Assembly (NCBI GenBank): GCA_018660305.1 | Contig: JABJKO010000348.1 | Coordinates: forward strand, 1 to 9,176 | Source: Rhodospirillaceae bacterium | Lineage (GTDB): Bacteria; Pseudomonadota; Alphaproteobacteria; MPNO01; UBA2964 | DNA length: 9,176 nt | Reading direction: 5' to 3' | Shown: in pieces, positions 1 through 6,483 of the stretch | Layout of the letters: each line of letters starts with the position of its first letter | Position numbering within the stretch: the stretch's first letter is position 1 | Notes under the pieces: model-generated | What the model saw: only the letters and a program-made list of their open reading frames with translations | Databases searched by the model: none | Told to the model about the DNA's origin: nothing | Made by a program: the position numbers and the translations under genes

Positions 1-1
1 C

Positions 2-367
2 CATAAATCCTTTCTGGCGCGGCGGGTGATGGACCGGCTGGCCCCCGGCGATACGGTCCTGCTGCTGGGGCTTTCGTTCAAGAGCGATACCGACGACATG
101 CGCGAAAGCCCGCTGGTGGATCTGGCGGAGACGCTCATCGGCAAGGGCTATGATCTCAAGATTCACGACCCCGATCTCAAGGGGCGCACGCTCATTGGCG
201 CGAATTTGCGTTACATCGAAGAGCGTCTGCCGCATCTGTCGCGTCTGCTGGTGGAAGACGTCGCCCATGTGCCACAGCCCGCGCTGATAATCCTCGGTAA
301 ACCCATGCCGGCGGTGGAGGCGGCGCTGGATGGGGCCGTGCCCATCGTCGATCTCGTGCGTCTTTAG
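2..367 (+). CDS. algD: Nucleotide-sugar dehydrogenase of GDP-mannose 6-dehydrogenase (AlgD) type, C-terminal fragment
   Basis: This is the last ~121 codons of an open frame that enters from the left edge and stops with TAG at 365-367. The family oxidises the C6 hydroxyl of GDP-mannose or UDP-glucose to a carboxylate in two NAD-dependent steps, in the cytoplasm, making uronic-acid precursors for exopolysaccharide. What remains is the C-terminal nucleotide-sugar-binding Rossmann domain. It carries the signature GLSFKSDTDDMRESPLVDLA, whose lysine and arginine contact the substrate in this family, and then GANLRYIEERLPHLSRLL, which resembles AlgD more than UDP-glucose dehydrogenases. The catalytic cysteine and the NAD-binding N-terminus lie outside the window, so substrate choice between GDP-mannose and UDP-sugars rests on resemblance alone. 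The GTG at 26 is internal, not a start. A glycosyltransferase follows after 18 bp on the same strand, suggesting a polysaccharide operon. Confidence 0.85.
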   Translation, partial: HKSFLARRVMDRLAPGDTVLLLGLSFKSDTDDMRESPLVDLAETLIGKGYDLKIHDPDLKGRTLIGANLRYIEERLPHLSRLLVEDVAHVPQPALIILGKPMPAVEAALDGAVPIVDLVRL

Positions 368-385
368 GCGGTCGTTCTTCCGGAA

Positions 386-1675
386 ATGGCCTCCACATCA
401 GCAAGCATCGCCCTGCCGGGCGACATGAACGTCCCGCCCGCGAAGCGGCAATTTTCCATCGCCATCGCTTATTCCCGCGCACCGCTGCCCATGACCCGCG
501 CCGATCAGATGACAATGGCTCATCTCATCGCCTTCCTCGCCGCGCGCGGCCATGAGGTGGATCTCTATGCGCTGGACAGCGCCGAACCCATGACCGCCGA
601 TCAACGTGCCTGGCTCGACGCTCACTGCCGGCAGGTGCGGTTGTTCCCCCACGGTCTGGGGCGCCGTCTCGTGGGGGTCGCCCTCGGCCTGATCAAAGGA
701 TTGCCGCTGCAGGTGGGATGGTTTCTCAATGGCGCGCAGCGCCGGGCCGTCCGAGCCGGTATGGAGCAGGTGGATCTGGGCTATTGCTATTACATCCGCA
801 GCGCCGAGGCCCTGCGCGGCGCGGCATCCCATAAACCCATTTTTCTTGCCATGCAGCTGTCGCAATCCCTCAATACGCGGCGGATGATGGCGCATTACCG
901 CAATTGGCGGGAACGGCTTATCTATGGCGTCGAAAGCCGGCTGGTGCGGGGCTACGAGGCCCGGATCTGGCGGGATTTTTCGCGGACCGTTCTGATCGGC
1001 GCCCAGGACGAGGCGGAGATAAGATCGATCTGCCGCGATCGTGGCTGGCCGGAGATCGACAATGTGGTCCATGCCCCGCACGGGACCGATATCGACCGTT
1101 TCAAACCGCGCGATGATGTGGCGCCCGCGCCCTGTTCCCTGGTGTTCAACGGTGTGATGCGCACCTACACCAACGTCCATGCCATCACCTGGTTTGTCGC
1201 CCATGTCTGGCCCCTGATCCGCCGGCGGGAACCGCGCGCGACCCTTGCCATCGTCGGCCGGTCGCCGCGGCCGGAAGTGCTGGCCCTGGCCAGCCATGAT
1301 GGTATTTCCGTAACCGGCGAGGTGGTCGATCCCGCCGATCACATCGCGCGTGCGGCGATTTGCATCGACCCGGTCCAGGCCGGTGCCGGCATGCAGAACA
1401 AGCTGATTGAATTCATGGCCATGGCCAAACCCATCGTGGCCACCCGCGTCGCCAATGAAGGCATCGGGGCGGCGCCCGGCGAGCATCTGGTTCTTGCCGA
1501 TGCGCCGGACGAGATGGCGGCGGCGATTCTGTCCCTGTTCAGCGACCCTGCCCGGGCAACCGCGATGGGAGCCGCCGCCCGCGCCTTCGTCGAGAAAAGC
1601 TGGAGCTGGGAGGCGCATTTCCTGAACCTTGAGGCTCACATGGTGGCGGCAATGGAGGCCGAGGCGGCGAAATAG
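386..1675 (+). CDS. GT4-family glycosyltransferase (PEP-CTERM/EpsH1-associated sugar transferase type)
   Basis: A 429-residue GT-B-fold glycosyltransferase that probably transfers a sugar from a nucleotide donor during exopolysaccharide assembly at the cytoplasmic face of the inner membrane. The N-terminal acceptor domain begins near residue 24 (FSIAIAYSRAPLP). The HGTDIDRF motif is at 232-239. The C-terminal donor domain starts near 251 (SLVFNGVMRTYTNVHAITWF) and includes AIVGRSPRPEVL and VTGEVVDP. The GAGMQNKLIEFMAMAKPIVAT stretch at 333-353 is the donor-binding part of group 1 transferases, with the family glutamate in LIEFMAM. This arrangement resembles sugar transferases associated with PEP-CTERM/EpsH1 exopolysaccharide loci. 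No PEP-CTERM component is visible here. The start at ATG 386 lacks a clear Shine-Dalgarno; ATG 425 (MNVPPAKRQ) is a credible alternative because the conserved part begins after it. Donor and acceptor cannot be named from sequence. Confidence 0.88.
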   Translation: MASTSASIALPGDMNVPPAKRQFSIAIAYSRAPLPMTRADQMTMAHLIAFLAARGHEVDLYALDSAEPMTADQRAWLDAHCRQVRLFPHGLGRRLVGVALGLIKGLPLQVGWFLNGAQRRAVRAGMEQVDLGYCYYIRSAEALRGAASHKPIFLAMQLSQSLNTRRMMAHYRNWRERLIYGVESRLVRGYEARIWRDFSRTVLIGAQDEAEIRSICRDRGWPEIDNVVHAPHGTDIDRFKPRDDVAPAPCSLVFNGVMRTYTNVHAITWFVAHVWPLIRRREPRATLAIVGRSPRPEVLALASHDGISVTGEVVDPADHIARAAICIDPVQAGAGMQNKLIEFMAMAKPIVATRVANEGIGAAPGEHLVLADAPDEMAAAILSLFSDPARATAMGAAARAFVEKSWSWEAHFLNLEAHMVAAMEAEAAK

Positions 1676-1875
1676 GACCCTGTGCCGCCGCAACTGATTC
1701 GCCGGCCGGTCCTGTGGATAAGTTGAATGTCGGGGAGAACTATTATTTCACTTTAAGAACAACGGGTTGTGTGCTGGATTTCCGGGTCAGGCCGGTGCAT
1801 AAAATGGGGATAGAAAAGCGTTTTTTCTGGGCCGGAATCGCCCCACAATGCCGGTCATAGCTGGATGACCCGAAG
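1676..1875. other. Intergenic region upstream of dcd
   Basis: This 200-bp stretch holds no credible gene. Its middle (about 1739-1805) is clearly richer in A and T than its surroundings, as expected for a promoter region, with CATAAAAT at 1798-1805 the best -10-like string. I could not pair it with a -35 hexamer at normal spacing, so no promoter is called. The left edge has a 6-bp inverted repeat (AGGACC at 1674-1679, GGTCCT at 1708-1713) that overlaps the glycosyltransferase stop and touches the DnaA box. It lacks a T-run, so it is not a standard terminator. Confidence 0.5.
1713..1721 (-). promoter_or_regulatory. Single perfect DnaA-box 9-mer upstream of dcd
   Basis: The plus strand reads TGTGGATAA, the exact complement of the consensus DnaA box TTATCCACA. 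It lies in the 200-bp non-coding stretch between the glycosyltransferase and dcd, about 155 bp before the dcd start. I found no second consensus box nearby, so an origin is unlikely; a regulatory or titration site is possible, and so is chance. Confidence 0.35.
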
Positions 1876-3042
1876 ATGACCGAACACGCACAGACCCTCA
1901 CAGATCAGCCGAAAGCAGCGTCGCGATCGACCGGCGTCCTGCCTTACCAATCGCTGGCCGCCTGCATCCGCAGCGGTGAGATAGCGGCTGAGGAGCAAAT
2001 CACATCGGAACAGCTCCAGCCGGCGAGTCTCGATCTGCGGCTCGGGCCGGTGGCGTATCGCCTCCAGGCAAGCTTCCTGCCGGGCCCCGGGCGTACGGTG
2101 CAGGAGCGTATCGATGATTGCTGTCTGCATACCATCGATCTGAGCGACGGAGCGCTGCTGGAACGGGGCTGTGTCTATATCGTGCCCCTGCTGGAGGCCC
2201 TGGCGCTCAGCCCGGCGCTGTCGGGCGTTGCCAACCCGAAAAGCTCCACCGGGCGTCTCGATGTGTTCACCAGGCTGATTACCGACGGGGCGCCGGATTT
2301 CGATGTGGTGACACGGGGCTATCAGGGGCCTCTCTATGCCGAGATTTTCCCGCGGACATTCAGCGTCATCGCCCGTACCGGGACGCGGCTCAATCAGCTC
2401 CGGCTGATTCGGGGGTCGCCCGATGTGGGGGAGGCCGAACTCAAGCGGCTGATGAGCAGTGACCCGGTTCTCGACCGAGATCTGACGGAGCAGGAACTCA
2501 ACACCCTGTTCCGCGGGGTTCCCCTGTCGGTCGACCTGTCCGGCATCGGCGACTCCCCCCTTGTGGGGTACAAGGCGAAACCCCATGCGCCGCTGATTGA
2601 TCTGGACAAGGTCGGTCATTACGACCCCGTGGAATATTGGGAGCCCATCATCCGAAACGAGGCGAAAAACGTCATATTGAATCCTGACGATTTTTATATT
2701 CTGGCCTCCAAGGAGGCGGTGTCCGTGCCGGTGGATCATGCCGCCGAGATGGTGCCCTATGACGCCTTTACCGGCGAATTCAGGGCCCATTACGCGGGTT
2801 TCTTCGATCCCGGTTTTGGCCATGCCGATGTGGGAGCATCGGGCACGCGCGCGGTTCTCGAAGTCCGTTCCTATGGCGTGCCGTTCATCATTGAGGACGG
2901 GCAGCTGGTGGGCCGGCTGAAATACGAGCATCTGACCGATGTGCCGGACCAGCTATACGGCGCGGAATCCGGGTCGTCCTACCAGCGTCAGGGACTGGCC
3001 CTGAGCAAGCATTTCCGCCCGTGGCAGGGCCGGTTCCTCTGA
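1876..3042 (+). CDS. dcd: 2'-Deoxycytidine 5'-triphosphate deaminase, long double-domain form
   Basis: A 388-residue protein matching the long alphaproteobacterial dCTP deaminase family, roughly twice the ~190-residue E. coli Dcd. It deaminates dCTP to dUTP, feeding dUMP and thymidylate synthesis in the cytoplasm. Two dUTPase-fold halves can be seen. The first carries QPASLDLRLG (48-57), NPKSSTGRLDVFTRLITD (120-137) and a GPLYAEIF plus RLNQLRLIRG segment (151-180), corresponding to the nucleotide-binding core. The second begins near 266 (VILNPDDFYILASKE) and has YDAFTGEFRAHYAGFFDPGFG (295-315), where DPGFG resembles the DPGW/Y motif of the fold. The C-terminal SSYQRQGLALSKHFR looks like the mobile tail that closes over nucleotide. 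ATG 1876 is chosen because conserved sequence begins only ~20 residues later; CGAAG just before it is a weak ribosome site. The gene sits between polysaccharide and heptose genes, with 67 bp to gmhA. Confidence 0.9.
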   Translation: MTEHAQTLTDQPKAASRSTGVLPYQSLAACIRSGEIAAEEQITSEQLQPASLDLRLGPVAYRLQASFLPGPGRTVQERIDDCCLHTIDLSDGALLERGCVYIVPLLEALALSPALSGVANPKSSTGRLDVFTRLITDGAPDFDVVTRGYQGPLYAEIFPRTFSVIARTGTRLNQLRLIRGSPDVGEAELKRLMSSDPVLDRDLTEQELNTLFRGVPLSVDLSGIGDSPLVGYKAKPHAPLIDLDKVGHYDPVEYWEPIIRNEAKNVILNPDDFYILASKEAVSVPVDHAAEMVPYDAFTGEFRAHYAGFFDPGFGHADVGASGTRAVLEVRSYGVPFIIEDGQLVGRLKYEHLTDVPDQLYGAESGSSYQRQGLALSKHFRPWQGRFL

Positions 3043-3109
3043 ACCCGCGTCGGTGGATCGTCTGAGTTTGCCGCTTGCGAAAATTGTCAAATTCTTCCAT
3101 GGATAGGTC

Positions 3110-3685
3110 ATGGATCTGAACGCGTTTTTTGATCACGAGTTTGACGAACATGAAGCGGTCGCCCGCGCGACCCGCGGCGCGGTTCGCGATTCCTTTGACG
3201 CGCTGTGCGATGTCGCCCAGACGGCGCTCACCACGGGCAACAAGATCATGTTTTTCGGGAACGGCGGCAGTGCTGCCGATGCCCAGCATCTGGCGACCGA
3301 ACTGGTGGTTCGCTACAAGGTGAACCGGGCGCCGCTGGCGGCCATCGCCCTGACCACGGATTCGTCCTTGTTGACCGCCGGTGGCAATGATTTTGGCTTC
3401 GATACGATCTTTGAGTGTCAGGTCCGGGCCCTTGGGCGTCCCGGTGATGTGGCCATCGGTCTTTCCACGTCGGGCACCAGTCCCAATGTGCTCATGGCGC
3501 TGAGGGCGGCGCGCGATATGGGCATGACCGCGGCCGCGCTCGCCGGCAAGGGAGGCGGAAACCTGGCGGGTCTCGCGGAGCCCTTGATCGTGGTGCCGTC
3601 GGATGTGACCGCGCGGATCCAGGAAATGCATATTATCATCGGTCATATGCTGTGCGACGTGCTGGAACAGACCTGTGGCCGATGA
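3110..3685 (+). CDS. gmhA: Phosphoheptose isomerase (sedoheptulose-7-phosphate isomerase)
   Basis: A 191-residue SIS-domain enzyme converting sedoheptulose 7-phosphate to D-glycero-D-manno-heptose 7-phosphate, the first committed step of ADP-heptose synthesis for the LPS core, in the cytoplasm. The length equals that of the E. coli enzyme (192). The phosphate-binding SIS motifs are FFGNGGSAADAQHLATEL (48-65) and GLSTSGTSPNVLMAL (117-131). The four zinc ligands known from GmhA align as His60, Glu64, Gln171 and His179 (the last two in RIQEMHIIIGHMLCDVLE). The ATG at 3110 has GGATAGG (3101-3107) immediately upstream, though the spacing is short. The gene overlaps or directly precedes hldE, its pathway partner, so the two are almost certainly cotranscribed. 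Confidence 0.96.
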   Translation: MDLNAFFDHEFDEHEAVARATRGAVRDSFDALCDVAQTALTTGNKIMFFGNGGSAADAQHLATELVVRYKVNRAPLAAIALTTDSSLLTAGGNDFGFDTIFECQVRALGRPGDVAIGLSTSGTSPNVLMALRAARDMGMTAAALAGKGGGNLAGLAEPLIVVPSDVTARIQEMHIIIGHMLCDVLEQTCGR

Positions 3686-3695
3686 TGTGACGCTG

Positions 3696-5159
3696 ATGAC
3701 CGACCATTCTTCCCTGGCTGCTCACATGGACTCCCTGAAGGGGGTGCGCGTCCTGTGCGTCGGCGATGTGATGCTCGACCGTTTCGTCTATGGCGAGGTG
3801 GCCCGCATCTCTCCGGAAGCCCCCGTGCCCATCTGCCGTGTGACCGAGGAAACCGCCATGCTGGGCGGTGCGGGCAATGTGGTGCGCAATCTGGATGCGC
3901 TGGGTATCGCTGTCAACTTTGTCAGTGTGGTCGGCAATGACGGCGCTCGCGACGAGATCCGTGAATTGCTGAAAGCGCTGCCGACGGTCAATGCATCATT
4001 GATCACCGATCCCAAGCGGCGCACCACCATCAAGGAGCGTTTTATCGCCGGTGTGCAGCAATTGCTGCGGGTCGACCGGGAATCAAACATCTCCGTCGAT
4101 GCGAGAATTGCGCAGCAGGTCGATAACGGGGTCGCCAAGGCGCTGGCAACGGCCGGCGCCGTGGTGGTTTCCGATTATGGCAAGGGTGTGCTGACCGACG
4201 ACAGCCTGAAGACCCTGATCGATGGCGCGCGTCAGGCCGGTTGTCCCGTGGTTGTCGACCCCAAAGGCAATGACTATAGCCGTTATGCCGGCGCCTTCCT
4301 GGTCACCCCCAATCGTCAGGAGCTTATTGTGGCCAGCGGCATGGCGGCCGAAAGCGATGAGGAAATCGTCGCGGCAGGGCGCCATATCGTGGAAACCTGC
4401 GCCATCGAGTATGTGCTGGTGACCAGAAGTGGTGATGGAATGACCCTGGTCTCGGCGGATCAGACGCATCATTTGCCGGCGGAAGCCCGCGAGGTTTTCG
4501 ATGTATCCGGCGCCGGCGATACCGTGGTCGCCACCCTTGCCGCATCGCTGGCAGGCGGGGTGCCGCTGCTGGAAGCGGCTCAGATCGCTAACGTGGCGGC
4601 TAGTATCGTCGTCGGGAAAGTCGGCACCGCCGTGGCCCATCCGGACGATATCGTCGACGCCATTCATCGCCAGAATTTACTTCTGCCGGGCGAGGGCAAG
4701 TTTCTCGCCCTGACGCCGGCGCTCGACAGAATAGCCGCCTGGCGCAAGCGGGGCGACCGGATAGGCTTTACCAACGGATGCTTTGATCTCATCCATCCCG
4801 GGCACGTCGCCCTGTTGTCCAAATCGCGGGCGGCCTGCGACCGCCTGGTCGTTGGTCTCAACAGCGATGAATCGGTTCGTCGACTGAAGGGGGAAACCCG
4901 CCCGGTGCAGAACGAGGCGTCCCGCGCGGCGGTGCTGGCGTCGCTGGCCAGCGTCGATCTGGTCATTATTTTCAGCGAAGACACGCCGGTGGCGCTGATC
5001 GAGGCCCTTAAGCCGGATGTCCTGGCCAAGGGCGCCGACTACACCATCGACCAGGTGGTGGGGGCGGAGATCGTCCAGGCCTATGGCGGCTCTGTCCTGC
5101 TGGTCGATCTGGAAGAAGGCCACAGTACGACGGCGACCATCGAACGCCTGGCCAATTAG
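3696..5159 (+). CDS. hldE: Bifunctional heptose-7-phosphate kinase / heptose-1-phosphate adenylyltransferase
   Basis: A two-domain enzyme of the ADP-heptose pathway. The N-terminal ribokinase-type domain (about residues 15-325) phosphorylates heptose 7-phosphate at C1. It has GDVMLDRFVYGEV, the sugar-binding GGAGNVVRNL (57-66), DPKGNDYSRY, and DVSGAGDT (269-276), in which Asp275 is the expected catalytic base. The C-terminal nucleotidyltransferase domain (about 350-487) adenylates the product. It has FTNGCFDLIHPGH (358-370), containing the HxGH motif, then LNSDESVRRLKG and an STT motif near the end. The start is uncertain: GTG 3675 gives 494 residues and overlaps gmhA by 11 bp, while ATG 3696 gives 487 and leaves a 10-bp gap. 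I prefer ATG 3696 because the extra residues do not resemble the family; neither has a strong Shine-Dalgarno. The phosphatase GmhB, needed between the two activities, is not in the window. Confidence 0.95.
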   Translation: MTDHSSLAAHMDSLKGVRVLCVGDVMLDRFVYGEVARISPEAPVPICRVTEETAMLGGAGNVVRNLDALGIAVNFVSVVGNDGARDEIRELLKALPTVNASLITDPKRRTTIKERFIAGVQQLLRVDRESNISVDARIAQQVDNGVAKALATAGAVVVSDYGKGVLTDDSLKTLIDGARQAGCPVVVDPKGNDYSRYAGAFLVTPNRQELIVASGMAAESDEEIVAAGRHIVETCAIEYVLVTRSGDGMTLVSADQTHHLPAEAREVFDVSGAGDTVVATLAASLAGGVPLLEAAQIANVAASIVVGKVGTAVAHPDDIVDAIHRQNLLLPGEGKFLALTPALDRIAAWRKRGDRIGFTNGCFDLIHPGHVALLSKSRAACDRLVVGLNSDESVRRLKGETRPVQNEASRAAVLASLASVDLVIIFSEDTPVALIEALKPDVLAKGADYTIDQVVGAEIVQAYGGSVLLVDLEEGHSTTATIERLAN

Positions 5160-5163
5160 AGCC

Positions 5164-5229
5164 GTATCCCGCTAAATTGAATCGCCTGCGCCGCGGGTTG
5201 CGATCCGCTGCGTGCGGTTGGCGGGATAC
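5164..5229. repeat. Perfect 9-bp inverted repeat enclosing a structured 48-nt segment
   Basis: GTATCCCGC at 5164-5172 and its exact complement GCGGGATAC at 5221-5229 flank 48 nt that can themselves form a GC-rich inner stem (GCGG and CCGC around a GTTGCGAT loop). The element begins 5 nt after the hldE stop. It could be a 3'-end structure of the hldE transcript or a small repeat element; there is no T-run after it. A further GCGGGATA occurs at 5318-5325. Confidence 0.45.
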
Positions 5230-5293
5230 ACCATTGGTCGCCTTACGCCTTTCATTGCGATTTCGTAACGATAGCCGTAATGACCGAAGGACC

Positions 5294-5316
5294 GCCGGGC
5301 TGTCAGATTTCCCGGC
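5294..5316 (-). terminator. GC-rich hairpin spanning the stop codon of the small secreted-protein gene
   Basis: Read on the minus strand, GCCGGG (5316-5311) and CCCGGC (5299-5294) form a 6-bp stem, extendable by a T-G and a C-G pair, around an 11-nt loop that contains the TGA stop. No U-tract follows, so this is not a typical intrinsic terminator. It may protect the transcript 3' end or may be incidental. The plus strand can form the same stem between the two convergent genes. Confidence 0.3.
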
Positions 5317-5647
5317 AGCGGGATATTTCAAACCGCCGGCGGTCGATACAAAGCCCGTATTGCCGTGCCACCGTCTCGGTGAGCGCTTTGGCGCGGGTCC
5401 GCAGAGCCCGCAGGCTGTGCATCTGATATTCCGCCAAACAATGGAGAAACGGATCGGATCCGGATGTCAGCCCCGCCTCGGTGCAAATTTTGCGCGCGGT
5501 ATTCCACTGCGCTTTGACGCCCTTGGCGGCCAGCATGCGCGCCGTGCCTTCCGGTGTGAGGTAGGTTGTTTTTGCGAAGGCGGTTGTCTGTGAGAGACCG
5601 GTGGAAACAATCACCGCGAACAACGCGGCGTACAATACTCTAAACAT
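5303..5647 (-). CDS. Small secreted protein with four cysteines, function unknown
   Basis: A 114-residue protein I do not recognise. It begins MFRVLYAALFAVIVSTGLSQ, a typical Sec signal peptide, with likely signal peptidase I cleavage after AFA (residue 25), giving a mature periplasmic or secreted chain of ~89 residues. No lipobox cysteine is present. The mature part has exactly four cysteines (55, 70, 100, 111), fitting two disulphides, and is basic, with a helical look in the middle (FLHCLAEYQMHSLRALRTRAKAL). The start at 5647 is favoured over a longer frame to 5698 because GAGGAA lies 5 nt upstream and the signal peptide starts there. It lies 123 bp downstream of mmcB on the same strand, with its own weak promoter-like sequence between, so shared transcription is uncertain. 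High GC3-type codon use matches the neighbours. Confidence 0.75.
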   Translation of the reverse strand: MFRVLYAALFAVIVSTGLSQTTAFAKTTYLTPEGTARMLAAKGVKAQWNTARKICTEAGLTSGSDPFLHCLAEYQMHSLRALRTRAKALTETVARQYGLCIDRRRFEISRCREI

Positions 5648-5708
5648 GCGGCTTCCTCGCCGTATGATCGGGCCCAACGAAGCCAGACCGGTCGCCAACC
5701 GCCTCTAA

Positions 5709-5737
5709 AGACTACCTAAAAGGGTGGCTTTTTTCAA
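5709..5737 (-). promoter_or_regulatory. Possible sigma-70-type promoter for the small secreted-protein gene
   Basis: On the minus strand TTGAAA (5737-5732) matches the -35 consensus at five of six positions and is followed after exactly 17 bp by TAGTCT (5714-5709), which matches the -10 consensus at only three of six. The pair sits about 60 bp before the start codon in the local AT-rich patch. Spacing and location support it; the poor -10 weakens it. Confidence 0.3.
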
Positions 5738-5770
5738 GTCTGACGGGTCCTGGGAAGGCTCGCGTGTCTT

Positions 5771-6256
5771 TTAGCTGCGCGGGTCGGACAGGCGGTTCAG
5801 CCGCTCACTGGCGGTCAGGGCAAAGCGCAGAAGCTGCCGGCGGCGGCGCAGGGTCGCCAGCGGTTGTTCGGGCGCCTCGCGTCGGATAGCCGCGCCATAG
5901 CTGTCGGCCACCATGAAACCGCACTCCTCCGGCAGAATATGGGCGGGAAAGCTCTCGGGAACCGCGAAATAGAATTGATCGCAATAGGGGACGTATTCCG
6001 GCCATTTGGCGTCGCCGCGGAAGTCCGCGACACTGCTTTTGACCTCGACGATGATAAAGTCGTTGCCACTGCCGAGACCGATCACATCGCACCGGCGGCG
6101 ATTGGGCAGGCGAAACTCGGTCAGAGGCCCGTATCCGATCTCGGTGAGCATACGGCACACGCCGCGGGTCAGGGAGCGGGTGAGCGGGCTTGAATTGTCG
6201 AACCGACCGCGCCGTTCCGCGGTGATGGCCGATAACGGCATATGGAGTGGCAGCAT
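5771..6256 (-). CDS. mmcB: MmcB-family DNA repair protein (PD-(D/E)xK nuclease fold)
   Basis: A 161-residue protein matching the alphaproteobacterial MmcB family, named for a role in mitomycin C resistance in Caulobacter, where it is an SOS-regulated gene. Visible features are LTRGVCRMLTEIGYGPLTEF (residues 29-48), then CDVIGLGSGNDFIIVEVKSS (56-75), which supplies Asp57, Glu71 and Lys73 in the D...ExK pattern of the nuclease-like fold. WPEYVPYCDQFYFAV and the family-typical VADSYGAAIRREAPE (117-131) follow. The open frame extends up to 6325, but only with a TTG start; ATG 6256 gives the usual family length and has GGGG 8 nt upstream, so I chose it. Biochemical activity is not established by the motif alone. 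The alphaproteobacterial LexA site (GTTC-N7-GTTC) is not visible upstream, so SOS control is not supported here. Confidence 0.85.
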   Translation of the reverse strand: MLPLHMPLSAITAERRGRFDNSSPLTRSLTRGVCRMLTEIGYGPLTEFRLPNRRRCDVIGLGSGNDFIIVEVKSSVADFRGDAKWPEYVPYCDQFYFAVPESFPAHILPEECGFMVADSYGAAIRREAPEQPLATLRRRRQLLRFALTASERLNRLSDPRS

Positions 6257-6408
6257 TGCCGGACCCCGTCGAACCTCCGGTCGAAAAAAGGGCCGGATGA
6301 TTGCATTTTCATAATTTTCCGGCAAGCCAAAGAAAACGGCGGGTTCGGTGGCGAGACAGTTTTTACCGGAATCCCGGCTGTTTCACCGGTTAGTGGGAGG
6401 ACCCCAAC
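6257..6408. other. Divergent intergenic region between mmcB and the Tat-like operon
   Basis: This region must hold promoters for both directions. On the minus side, an A/T-rich run near 6295-6320 lies before mmcB. On the plus side, 6355-6392 carries several related ACCGG strings (TTTTTACCGG, then CCCGG, then TTTCACCGG) with ACAG and CTGT arms, which could form a small hairpin ahead of the Shine-Dalgarno at 6394. No consensus promoter pair was convincing. Confidence 0.4.
6394..6400 (+). promoter_or_regulatory. Strong Shine-Dalgarno for a short upstream ORF
   Basis: TGGGAGG lies 8 nt before ATG 6409, an ideal spacing and one of the best ribosome sites in the window. It does not serve the Tat-like protein start directly, which is 55-76 nt further on. 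It therefore implies translation of the short ORF from 6409. Confidence 0.5.
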
Positions 6409-6483
6409 ATGCCCTGGCTTTGGCGCTCCGTTAACGAATGGGGCCTTAGACTAAGGGTCTCCCATGGAAAACCAAATTTTTGA
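6409..6483 (+). CDS. Possible 24-codon upstream ORF (leader peptide), translationally coupled to the Tat-like gene
   Basis: ATG 6409 opens a 24-residue frame, MPWLWRSVNEWGLRLRVSHG followed by KPNF, ending with TGA at 6481-6483. It contains three tryptophans (residues 3, 5, 11) and the palindrome CCTTAGACTAAGG. Support is the strong Shine-Dalgarno at 6394-6400 and the arrangement of its end: the stop is separated by one G from ATG 6485, an in-frame methionine of the next gene, which would allow termination-reinitiation. The peptide shows no recognisable family, and without conservation data it could be fortuitous. Confidence 0.35.
   Translation: MPWLWRSVNEWGLRLRVSHGKPNF
6444..6456. repeat. 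Perfect 13-bp palindrome CCTTAGACTAAGG, possible operator
   Basis: CCTTAG and CTAAGG flank a central A, 8 bp before ATG 6464 (inclusive of AAGG, which can also serve as a weak ribosome site). Nine bases of it, TAGACTAAG (6447-6455), recur at 6834-6842 just before the methyltransferase start. This could be a binding site or RNA hairpin; no regulator is known. Confidence 0.35.

Noticed and set aside
1676..1875. Possible replication origin suggested by the DnaA box and the AT-rich patch.
   Set aside because: Only one consensus box was found, with no box cluster and none of the usual origin-flanking genes (dnaA, dnaN, parAB, hemE) in the window.
398..2931. Long minus-strand open frames opposite the glycosyltransferase (398-1693) and dcd (1855-2931).
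   Set aside because: They mirror well-supported plus-strand genes in GC-rich DNA, carry no family motifs and have low-complexity, His/Arg/Gly-rich products.
5164..5234. A tRNA-like outline: GTATCCCGC pairing with GCGGGATAC and an ACACCA soon after.
   Set aside because: No T-arm abuts the 3' acceptor strand, no D-arm or anticodon stem fits, and the pairing is 9 rather than 7 bp. The reverse strand also fails. Kept only as an inverted repeat.
5716..5731. AAAAG-GGTGG-CTTTT as an intrinsic terminator after mmcB.
   Set aside because: The stem is only 5 bp and mostly A-T, too weak for a terminator, and it overlaps the spacer of the candidate promoter for the next gene.
5771..6325. Longer mmcB starting at 6325.
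   Set aside because: It needs a TTG start with a weak ribosome site, and the extra 23 residues lie outside the family's usual length; ATG 6256 fits better.
6368..6391. GGAAT-N16-GTT resembling a general-stress EcfG promoter (GGAAC-N16/17-GTT) ahead of the upstream ORF.
   Set aside because: The -35 has a mismatch at a key base, and the implied transcription start would fall inside the Shine-Dalgarno at 6394-6400, leaving no usable leader.
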